Position numbers and translations under genes: made by a program
The notes under the pieces: model-generated
The model's input: only the letters and a program-made list of their open reading frames with translations
Told to the model about the DNA's origin: nothing
Database searches by the model: none
Source of the DNA: Symsagittifera roscoffensis
Taxonomy: Eukaryota > Xenacoelomorpha > Acoela > Convolutidae
NCBI RefSeq assembly: GCF_963678635.1
Contig: NC_087071.1
Coordinates: forward strand, 41,497,797 to 41,524,152
Length of the DNA stretch: 26,356 nucleotides
Reading direction: 5' to 3'
Part shown: piece by piece, positions 18,713-26,356 of the stretch
Numbering within the stretch: position 1 is the stretch's first letter
How the letters are laid out: every line of letters starts with the position of its first letter

Positions 18713-19256
18713 AATTTCTTATGAGCTAAACAATCCCATAACACTGCAACAACAAATACAACACCCTCAAACTCGAACAATTCATCAATTATCATCAACC
18801 ACAATGACATCAAACCCACCAACTCCTACACTTTCTTCAGACTACACTCCATCTTTAGCTCAATCCTCAACATCAACGCAACCATCGTCCAGTACTAACC
18901 ATGCTTATAGAACCTTAAATCGAAAATTCCGCAACGACCCCTTTCCCTCCATACCCGGAAGAACCCAAGAATATAAAAATCAACCAGATCAAACAAAAAC
19001 TACCAAATTCCTCCAAGTAACCTTACACTTCTTTCCGCAATATACATATAACCACTTCGACACTAACACTGAACAAAACAACTATGTAGATGAACATGTA
19101 CCAATCCCTACACTCCATTGGACATCATATTATAAATTTTCATATCCACTAGCTTTACCACTTCTTAACACACTACAGGATATAGAAAGAAATAAAAATG
19201 ACCTCATCAGACTAACTACAGCACTAACTCCTCGCCAATTCACGCAGGTAGGATAA
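18354..19256 (+). pseudogene. ORF-Y central part, 300 codons open
   Basis: The frame is open from the stop at 18351 to TAA at 19254; the first ATG (18804) lies halfway in, so a Met-based view hides most of it. It begins inside duplication unit 2 and carries ENSDLETPDEFA, long Pro/Ser/Thr/Gln-rich sequence, and from about 19000 an ordered region with aromatic residues (HWTSYYKFSYPLALPLLN) and a charged helix (TLQDIERNKNDLIRL). The layout is a disordered half followed by a folded half. Coding signal shifts frame just at the end and goes on for over 100 residues. Function unknown. Confidence 0.6.
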
Positions 19257-19638
19257 TTAAAGCTGTACAAAAAAAAACATTCCCCGAACCCCGCGTACAC
19301 GAGTATTCCATCGAATACTTTGATCACATTATCATTAGACCTAAACAAGATCAATTTCTCGACGACGATCAGTTCGCAAACCCGCAATTAACCAAACACC
19401 TTATATTTTCACACTTAACACACCTGATAAAAAGCACGATCATATAATTTCCGAAGCCTTTGGTGACATCCAGGCTTATGAATCTCTAGGCACTGAAGAA
19501 CTAAAAGCCATAAAAGCACTCGATTTGCTTTGGCCACTGCTACAGACTAAAAATATCATTAGCATATTAGCAAAACTACTAACCACATCTGATCTCACCC
19601 ACGATGTTTTCCCTCAAGGCTTCTTTCATGATGAATAG
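19253..19638 (+). pseudogene. ORF-Y C-terminal part
   Basis: From about 19253 coding continues in a second frame (AVQKKTFPEPRVHEYSIEYF, then IIIRPKQDQFLDDDQF) to TAA 19445. In a third frame it runs from about 19396 to TAG 19636 (HDHIISEAFGDIQAYESLG, then EELKAIKALDLLWPLLQ, then ILAKLLTTSDL). Balanced composition and helix-like patterns suggest a folded domain. The final TAG is immediately followed by GTAAGT, a consensus splice donor. I recognise no family. Shifts lie near 19254 and between about 19380 and 19440. Confidence 0.5.
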
Positions 19639-19722
19639 GTAAGTATGAATTGAATAATTTGAAACTAACAAATTCGAAATACCACAAACCATTCTTTATT
19701 AAAAATGTTTCTTTTTCTTTAG
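19639..19722 (+). other. Candidate 84-bp spliceosomal intron
   Basis: It begins GTAAGTATG after AG (19637-19638) and ends with a pyrimidine tract TTTCTTTTTCTTTAG (19708-19722). It is AT-rich. The donor, tract, acceptor and length all suit a short invertebrate intron. The exon after it is open for about 22 codons and basic (TTKPNKKTKV) before TAA. The stop codon overlapping the donor would end the protein first in this copy. Confidence 0.45.
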
Positions 19723-21250
19723 TCTTTAGATCCCGATCATCTAAAAACAACAAAACCAAATAAAAAAACAAAAGTTTGTCATAAACTATAAAATTTTTAT
19801 TAACAAACCGCACTAAATGATACAGTAAAATTCTTCCCACAGGAGTAAATTTCTCTATAAATTCTTTTCCCAAATGTAGTAAATCTAAATATCTAAAGGC
19901 AATGAAAGTAAATAAAAACTTCAGCCAACCACAAAGCAGTATATTTAAAATTTCAAACAGTAAATTCACACAAAAGAAAGCAGTACTGATCTTTTCAATT
20001 TTTTTTTATAATCATTCGCACAAGAATTCCATCCTAACTCGCACAGCTCGCCCACGACGAATTGTTTAAAATAATGAATTTAAAGTTTCAATTTTCATTA
20101 ATAACAACTCAAAGAAGCAATAACAAATTTCAATCTTTCTTTTAACTCGGTTGGAAAGGAATTGTATCATAATCCAAACTAACCAACGCAGCTTACTAAA
20201 CACCAAAAACCACAAACTAATCGCATGACTAAGAAAAGAAAGCCCACGGTACCCAAACCGGATTAAACCAGCTTAAAGAACTGGATGACTTATTCTTTTG
20301 AAGACTATTGACAAATCTAAAAATGAAATAAAAAAACGCCAAAAAATCGCAAGACAAACTCATAACAAGCAATTTGATTTTTAGGAAAAGGACACAACCA
20401 AAACAACAAAAAGAAAAACCAGAAACAAACACAACATAAAAAGTTAACACAAAACAGGACCCCACAATAAACCAGCATGCAATTATACCCTCACTCTTGG
20501 CCTAACCCCCCCCCCCCAGAAGAGGACGTCATGAGCATGCTTAATAGCCGGCCTAACCTACCATGCTACAAAACACGCTTTGTGACCCACTCCTTTTTTT
20601 GGCGAGAGCTACTCAAGGGTGAACAACTCTTCAAACTAACACAACTAAATAAAAACGCGTTTGTGATAAAAACTAATAAAGAATCATAACTAAAAACAAA
20701 ACCAGCAAAAATCTATATATGTAAATTATATAATGCAGTATAAAAAATCACACATAATCACGAAGATGAGCATCAAGAGACTAGACGACTCTTTCACACT
20801 CAATCAATAGAATGGCTAAACACAACCGATATGCCGCCCGCAATCACAACTCCAAGGATTTGAAGTTTGACTCGACTTCGCAGTAAAGGACTTCATTGAA
20901 TCAGACCAATGACCACCTCGATGTTCAAGTATACGTACAGATACGAGTTACAAGGCATTACCTTCAAGCACAATCTTCACGCCATTTCTAGACAAGATCG
21001 AGACACAGGCAGTTCTCCGATGAACAAGAACAGACAATCATAACAAACCATTTAGAAATCAGATTGATTTCGTTGGCGGTCACAGTCATTGTCGAATGAC
21101 AAAAATCATATCGACGATTCCAGCTTCCGGGAGCTTTCTTCTCCAAGAACGGAACCAAGAAATGTTGCTCGCGAAATACAACGATCATCATCCATCCTCC
21201 ATTACAGATAGAAGTTTAAAGAACAAAAAATTCGGCAAACCCCGGATGGG
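19723..21250 (+). other. Long 3' non-coding region before the LTR
   Basis: About 1.5 kb without a supportable gene. The first part is A-rich. A run of 12 C residues lies at 20506-20517. From about 20780 composition becomes clearly less AT-rich up to the LTR, in contrast to the rest. No typical polypurine tract abuts the 3' LTR: the last bases are CCCCGGATGGG, with only a broken A/G-rich stretch (TTTAAAGAACAAAAAA) further up at about 21215-21230. Confidence 0.5.
20506..20517. repeat. C12 homopolymer
   Basis: Twelve consecutive C, exceptional in this AT-rich sequence. GGCCTAAC precedes it and recurs at about 20552. Length is likely unstable or subject to sequencing error. Confidence 0.9.
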
Positions 21251-21630
21251 TGGAACCAGATCCAAACTATAATTTATTATTGGTTATAAATTAGAAGTTT
21301 TGTCCCTACAAAATATTAAAGCTTAACCAAGCATACTCCATCAAAGTAACAACCCACTTATTTGTAAGTGCTGAAATTACTTGTAATTTCAGCACCAGAG
21401 AGACTTTAATTTAACTTACAATTTAGTTGCTTTCTCCAAGAGATTGAATAGTAATCAAACCAGTACACTCTAGATCTATTGAGACTAAGAGATATAAGAA
21501 TAAGATTAAGGTCGGGATTAGACTAAGAAGTTGCACGAATCTATTCAGCCGAAAATAAGATAGCGTGACGAGCAGACGGTGTACACTATCTGAAAATAAT
21601 CTATGAGTTAGACATCCCCGTCACAACTCA
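21251..21630 (+). repeat. 3' LTR (380 bp)
   Basis: Begins TGGAACCAGATCC and ends CCCCGTCACAACTCA. Same length as the 5' LTR with about 37 mismatches. It keeps TATAAG (21493-21498) but has AATAAG in place of AATAAA. It contains the perfect version of the LTR inverted repeat (21370-21393). Confidence 0.93.
21370..21393. promoter_or_regulatory. LTR inverted repeat, 3' copy (perfect)
   Basis: GCTGAAATTAC-TT-GTAATTTCAGC has 11 base pairs with a two-base centre. It is the intact form of the structure at 3368-3391. Confidence 0.55.
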
Positions 21631-21634
21631 GTTT
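21631..21634. repeat. Target-site duplication GTTT, right copy
   Basis: Matches 3245-3248 and directly follows the terminal CA of the 3' LTR. Confidence 0.65.
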
Positions 21635-23036
21635 TGCACAAAAAACCAATTTTTTGCTCGCCCCTTTTTTTATCCGACCTTGCATCTGAATGGCTTATAA
21701 TTCATCCTTTTCAAAGACGTTGGTTTATGTGTAAAGTTTGAGAGTCCTTCATGGAAGTTTATAATCAATTCAAACTTGAAGCAATGTTTTAAAATTCTTC
21801 TCGATTACATTTGTGGTTGATACAAAAAAAGTTTCTTTAATCAGCAAAATTTTAGCACAATTTTTTCGTCACATGAACATTTTCAGTTACTTTTCACCTA
21901 CACCGGGGATTCTTTTCTTTCGACTCTATGAAAACTAAGTTACGTGATAAAAATGTCCTTCAGATGAACCTCCACATGAATGTGATAAGAAATCTGAGAG
22001 ATTTTGTTAATGACGAAAAAATCTAATCAAAGGAAACAACTGGTATATACTTTAGGTGCGACACAGTTTTGACAAATAAAAGATTATAACTGATTATGAT
22101 TGAAATAAAAAAAATTTTCGGACTACAATTTTTTATAATGGAATATAAAAATGTAGAATCTCTCGAATTTAATGTAAATTGTCAAAAAACCAATTTCGGC
22201 AACTATAATGTAATTAAAAACTCAACACAAAAATCCGTTATAGTCTCTTACTTAAGACTGGGTCGGATGACGGATTTTTCGAAATTTTCGAGATTAGTTA
22301 AGGGGTTGAACACGAACAAATTTTTCCAAACAAATTCGACAATTCGCTAGAAATGAGATTTCGTCAACAAAAACAGTTTCAAAGGAAATAGAAATATGAA
22401 AAATTTTACAGAAACACAGAAACCAGAAATATGATAAAATTTTAGTGGGATGAAACATGAACATCTATTCTTGTCAGCTTTTTTGTTCTCCTTCTCAAAC
22501 AGAAGTTAAGTCACAAACAAACCGATTTTAATTGGCATTGCATACTTGATTTTATACTCATTTTTACAAGTTCCGTAAAGCACATTTTCAGAATTTTTTG
22601 ACTTCGAAACAATAGAGAAAACTGGAAATTATCCTATAAGTTATACTTTTCATTTGATTTTTTGTGTTGATTTTTGGCCTGAAAAGAAACTCTGAATTTT
22701 GCTGAAAGGTAAATTTTTTTGCGCCAAAATTAGACAGTTATAAATTGAAATTTTGGGTTAATTGAGAAATGCCCAAGATAGTTGCGAGTAGAAAAGTGAG
22801 ATGAAAATGATAGCTGTAGATTTTTTTTGGCATAAAATTAATTTTATTATAGCGGGAACCCTTAGATTTGCCAAATTCAATGGTTCTTACTTCTCTTCAT
22901 CTTATTTATATAAGGTTAAGAGACTGTTGCTCGCTGTAAACCTGATGAAAGTTTTTTCATCAGAACAAAAATTGGCTCGAAATTCGAAAAAAGACTGGTA
23001 TTCAATAAGGTTTTTAATTTTTTTTTTTCAATTTTC
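21635..23036. other. AT-rich right flank, no gene supported
   Basis: Two short open frames (22096-22350 and 22801-23115) lack recognisable content and have the Lys/Asn/Phe bias of chance frames. The one structure seen is a perfect 9-bp hairpin at 22942-22963: CTGATGAAA, loop GTTT, TTTCATCAG. Confidence 0.4.
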
Positions 23037-23700
23037 ATTTTGTACTATTGATTTCCAGGAATTTTTTTTAGTTCTACTTAGTGATGTAGAGAAAACTAAA
23101 GAAGCAAGCCAGTAGAGTTTTCAGTCGAATTTTTCCTTCCTTCAAAGTTGTATCATATTGATTTTGCTAAGATTTTGATTGAATTCATTGCCGTGCAAAA
23201 GTATGTTCAAATCGATTGTAATCTATTTAAAGGCACCAATTTTTTTTCTTTGAAATTTATTTATGTCATTCTCAATCAATTTACTTTGTAACATGGGCTG
23301 TAGAAAATTGTTTTTCATGCTGTTAAATACGTGCAGAAAAATCACTTCAAGTTGTTTTCAGTATCATTTTGTCAGTTTGGGTAGGTCGTGGCAATTTTTT
23401 TGACTGAGTAGTTACTTTTTTTTCTAATAATCCTTCATCTTATAAGTTCATGTGTTTCTAAGGTTATACGAGATATTTAAAGTGACTGTTTTTTTGAGGT
23501 TGACTTGTTTAATTAATTGTTTTGTATTTTAACTTCTATCTTTAAAACTGTGTTGTATCGTAAAAAATTTTAGTTTTTCTTTTTTTTAAAATTATTTTGT
23601 ACTGGTTTAATTTCCAGGAATTTCGTTCAATTCTATTTAATGCAGTAGAGTAAAAAAAGAAGCAAGACAGTCGAGTTTTTAGTCGAGTTTTTCCTTCCTC
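23037..23700. repeat. Diverged direct repeat pair, about 106 bp
   Basis: Copies lie at 23037-23142 and 23595-23700. Shared words are TTTTGTACT, ATTTCCAGGAATTT, GTAGAG, AGAAGCAAG and TTTTTCCTTCCT in the same order and spacing. The stretch between them (23143-23594) is AT-rich with nothing recognised. Confidence 0.7.
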
Positions 23701-24092
23701 TATAGTATTCAAAATTAGTTAATAAAAAATTGTTGAAGTTTGAATTTTTTTTCGAAAAGTTTGAATTTTAACACGCACCAAACAGATGCTAATGACTTTT
23801 TGAGGTGCCCACAAAAGAACTGAAGAAGAGTCTTAATAAAAATAATGAAATTTGGATAAAGAATCTTTGTTCGTTCCTCTACTCGAAGCTCTGAATGATA
23901 TTTTTTTGTCCGTCAGTTGAGATAGCAACCAATTAATTCTAATGATTGAGTTCAACTTTATCAAACTAAACTCAAAATCAAGTTTAATCATGAAAAGTTA
24001 TCATTTGAAACACATTGATCTTGATAGATTATATATCAGTTCACCTGCTGAAATTTAGAGGGTCATTTGCAGAAATTGTATACATAAAAAAT
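23701..24092. other. AT-rich DNA, nothing recognised
   Basis: No gene, RNA or repeat that I can support in this stretch. Confidence 0.4.
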
Positions 24093-24458
24093 TTATAAAA
24101 ATCTTACGCAAAAAGGGTTTCTCCATATATCCCAAAGAATTAAAGGGTCCCCAGGAGCCTGGCAATCATTCGTAGAGATACGCAAATCTGCATGAAACTT
24201 TAACTTTTGTATGTCCCAATCATGGCAAATTTCGAGAGTTCTCGAAACGTGAAAGCTGTATCGGAATCGTATAAGTGCCAGTTCTGCTTTACGGATTTTG
24301 ACAGCATAGAGTTTTTGACTTTGTTTCCTGCAAATCAGACAAAAAATGACAAACAACTCTGCGTAATTGTTAGTTGAAAGTGAAAGTAGTAGTTTAGCCA
24401 CATCATAATCCGGTGGGTGAAGGGGTGAGCAGGGAGAAAAAAGTTCCAGATTGTTCTA
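24093..24458 (-). other. Minus-strand open frame of unclear status
   Basis: Open from a stop at about 24456 to the stop at 24093 on the minus strand, about 120 codons and no ATG. Composition is more balanced than the surrounding flank, and the translation has varied residues including Cys and Trp (LEICHDWDIQKLKFHADL, DPLILWDIWRNPF). It could be an exon or a relic of a repeat. GTAAGATTTTT near its end (about 24107) resembles a splice donor. I recognise no family, and chance remains possible. Confidence 0.25.
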
Positions 24459-24466
24459 GAATGTTT
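24444..24466. promoter_or_regulatory. Heat-shock-element-like array 1
   Basis: TTC-ca-GAt-tg-TTC-ta-GAA-tg-TTt: five alternating nTTCn/nGAAn-type units at exact 5-bp spacing, the middle two perfect (TTCTAGAA) and two units each with one mismatch. This is the arrangement bound by heat-shock factor trimers. It lies at the upstream edge of the minus-strand open frame. Confidence 0.45.
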
Positions 24467-24902
24467 CAAATGGCCATTTATTGTTTTAGGTTGTTTCAAG
24501 ACTTTCATAAACAAATACCTGATTATTGCTCACTCTCCCTTTTCCAACATTATTTTATGCCCTACTATTGATTATTTTACTACTTACAAAATAAAAATTA
24601 TAAATGAAAATACTGAAAACTGATTTAGGACTTTGTTTGTTCAGAAAAATTTAGAATGTCTCAATTTGAAACCTTGAGCAATGCAACATCTTTTTCTCAT
24701 GTCGATGATCAAAATCTAAATTGAAAGTAAAAATTTCGTTGCAAAGATTTCGATCTTTGAAAATTTTCACTTTTCATTGACATTTCACTAGACTGCTACA
24801 AACTTCTGGGTTATTCTAGAATATTTAACTCTACTGACCAAATTTAGCTCTACCGAAAATTTTTTTTATTAGCTCGTCAATCAAGTCAAGAACAAAGTTG
24901 TA
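24467..24902. other. AT-rich DNA around a second HSE-like array
   Basis: No gene recognised. It contains array 2 (24814-24836) and scattered TTTC/GAAA words. Confidence 0.4.
24814..24836. promoter_or_regulatory. Heat-shock-element-like array 2
   Basis: TTC-tg-GGt-ta-TTC-ta-GAA-ta-TTt: again five units at 5-bp spacing, with the same TTCTAGAA core and the same weak positions as array 1. Confidence 0.45.
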
Positions 24903-25398
24903 GAAATCCTAATGTTGAAGTATTTAAGGATACAGATACCCGAAGTTTTACCGAACTTTTAAATTATTCACATATGCTTCAAACGTTTATTGAAATCACG
25001 AACGATTGTTGCTACTGATCAGACTAAAACAAGTCGAGACGCTAAATGAAACACACATAAAACTATGCGGTTAAAACTGCAATGGTTGTTTTAGTGATCA
25101 ATTGAAGGTACTTGATCACGTTTTAAAAAAATACTTACATTAATTTGGTAATTCTTGTCTAGTAATTAGTTTATGATTATGATCGATCTGAATCTTTTGT
25201 GTAAAAGAGAAAAAGATGGGAAAAAGATATGCAAAAGTCTATGCAAGCCTGTTTTGCCGTTCCTCATTCCCGTAAAGTGAAAGAGAATGAGTGTCGAAAT
25301 CCTAAGTTGACGATTGAAAGGATACAGACACAGGAAGTCTTAACCAATTTTTAAAGTTTTCTTCACTTAGGCTTCAGATGTTTGCATAGAAAAATCAC
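24903..25398. repeat. Diverged direct repeat pair, about 100 bp
   Basis: Copies lie at 24903-24999 and 25296-25398. Both read GAAATCCTAA, GTTGA, AAGGATACAGA, GAAGT, TTTTAAA, TTCA, GCTTCA, TTT and AAATCAC in order. Between them, 25000-25295 is AT-rich with nothing recognised. Confidence 0.7.
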
Positions 25399-26356
25399 AC
25401 TCAAGTTTTTCAGTTAAAATCAAATGGACAAATTCAAGTTTGTCACAAAGAAAAAAGAAAAAACTTGAAGGCTATTTTTAAAAAATTTCTTCGTCCAGAT
25501 ATTTGTTCTGATTAAGTACTAACAAAAATATGAACTCAATAATGAGCTAACACCTTTGTATAAAATGGCCTGTCTTTGTGAAGGATTTTAAAATTAACAC
25601 TAGCAGTGAAAAATAAATAAATTTAAAAAATCATAATAAACAGTAGCCAGCTTTTTTACGAAAGGAATCTAATAACAATTTTACAGCGTTTCTGTAATAA
25701 TTTTAACAAAAGCAAAGTGTGCCTACGTAAAAAGCAAAAAAGCACTTCGGATATAATTGTTTTAACAAAGTTTCTGGTTTAAAAGAAAAGTGATCATTTA
25801 GGACACAGTGATTACAACAGATATAGAGTTTTCAATTTGTTCACATGTTTTTTGATTCTCAGTTTTGAACCACGATTTGAACCGTCACATGATTTTTTCG
25901 ATTGTAGCACCTTGTTCTTTTTCAGAGGGTTTTTAATGAAGTTAACTAAGGAAGATACTTTCTCTTCGAACCTTTATTGCCATTTGCGGCGGAGAACTAG
26001 TCAAGCTCAACAGTTATCATTTTTTTTTGCTTTTCGCAAAATACACGCGGTAACAAACTTACCACATAAATGGGCAAATTGGGCTGCCTTTTTTTGCATC
26101 CATTCGGAAAAAAAAATCAGACTTTGCGTGCACTCATTGATAGTTGATTCTGTCAAGGCCAAATACATTAAGTCATTATCTATTTCAAGCCATATTTGCT
26201 AATGGTCGCAGAATTCTTCCTAGCAGATCTTGTTAAAACTCCAATACTTGCTTTTTTGCGTTATTTAAGGCCACATATCCAGTCATTTTGGCTCGTCGTG
26301 AGATGTTGTTTTCGGTGAACTTTTTGTATTGGAATTACTTCTACCAATTATGTTGT
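25399..26356. other. AT-rich right end, no gene supported
   Basis: The longest open frame (25837-26202, plus, 121 codons) is Phe/Ser/Lys-rich with no recognised motif and is probably chance. No repeat or RNA seen. Confidence 0.4.

Larger units (their letters stand above)
3249..21630 (+). mobile_element. Degenerate env-bearing LTR retroelement, 18.4 kb
   Basis: The element is bounded by two 380-bp LTRs in direct orientation. All recognised retroviral functions run left to right on the plus strand: gag with a zinc-knuckle remnant, retropepsin, reverse transcriptase, RNase H, integrase, then an envelope-like gene. Order and integrase C-terminus fit Ty3/gypsy-type elements; the envelope gene gives an errantivirus-like plan. 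Elements of that kind are usually about 5-10 kb, so this is very long. The extra length lies in a 1.5-kb leader, about 2 kb between integrase and env, about 2.1 kb of coding DNA after env, and 1.6 kb before the 3' LTR. LTR divergence of about 10% and many stops and frameshifts show an old, inactive copy. Confidence 0.93.

Noticed and set aside
5176-19256. Stop-codon reassignment or programmed readthrough to explain in-frame stops
   Set aside because: TAA, TAG and TGA all occur inside genes, along with frameshifts at scattered sites, and the LTRs have diverged by about 10%. Ordinary decay explains this better.
3249-21630. Two or more nested elements rather than one
   Set aside because: Only one LTR pair is visible, gene order is continuous on one strand, and no internal terminal repeats were seen. 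A small non-LTR insertion in the 13.1-14.0 or 19.7-21.2 kb regions cannot be excluded.
22096-23115. Plus-strand open frames at 22096-22350 and 22801-23115
   Set aside because: Lys/Asn/Phe bias, no motifs, and the second overlaps a repeat and a hairpin; consistent with chance.
25837-26202. 121-codon plus-strand frame near the right end
   Set aside because: Longest frame in the flank but low-complexity Phe/Ser composition, no recognisable domain, no neighbouring signals.

Overview
The window looks like a stretch of AT-rich nuclear DNA from an invertebrate animal. There are no bacterial gene arrays or ribosome-binding sites. It holds tandem repeats, a degenerate tRNA-like sequence, eukaryotic splice-site signals and one very large LTR retroelement. 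Two candidate splice signals (TTTTTTCAG acceptor, GTAAGTTT donor) would suit a nematode. The species cannot be fixed from sequence alone.

Layout. (1) 1-3244, left flank: a minus-strand gene of about 209 codons (12-641), noticeably richer in GC than its surroundings and possibly SGNH-hydrolase-like. Next come a duplicated ~87-bp block, an 86-bp repeat, a GC-richer minisatellite, a minus-strand tRNA-like relic with A and B boxes, and a palindromic 29-bp tandem array. (2) 3249-21630: an LTR retroelement of about 18.4 kb. Its two 380-bp LTRs are about 90% identical by eye, begin TG, end CA, and are flanked by the 4-bp direct repeat GTTT. (3) 21635-26356, right flank: AT-rich DNA without a convincing gene. 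It holds diverged direct repeats and two heat-shock-element-like arrays.

The retroelement is coded on the plus strand, in this order: LTR, primer-binding site, 1.5-kb leader with two matching hairpins, gag (capsid-like region and a damaged zinc knuckle), retropepsin (DSGA), reverse transcriptase (YLDD), RNase H, integrase (HHCC, DD35E, GPY/F), an unrecognised region here called ORF-X, an envelope-like gene, a second unrecognised region here called ORF-Y, 1.6 kb of 3' non-coding DNA, LTR. The order protease-RT-RNase H-integrase and the GPY/F module place it with Ty3/gypsy-type elements. The envelope-like gene makes it errantivirus- or retrovirus-like in organisation. Stops of all three kinds and frameshifts break every long gene, so this copy is a fossil.

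The most unusual content is the material beyond gag-pol-env. ORF-X (about 13958-15113) begins with a small membrane peptide and continues as Pro/Ser/Thr-rich protein. ORF-Y (about 17423-19638) combines a disordered Pro/Ser/Thr-rich half, carrying an internal 460-bp tandem duplication, with a structured-looking C-terminal half and a candidate 84-bp intron. I recognise neither. Together with the leader hairpins and splice signals they suggest a large, complex, virus-like LTR element with accessory genes.
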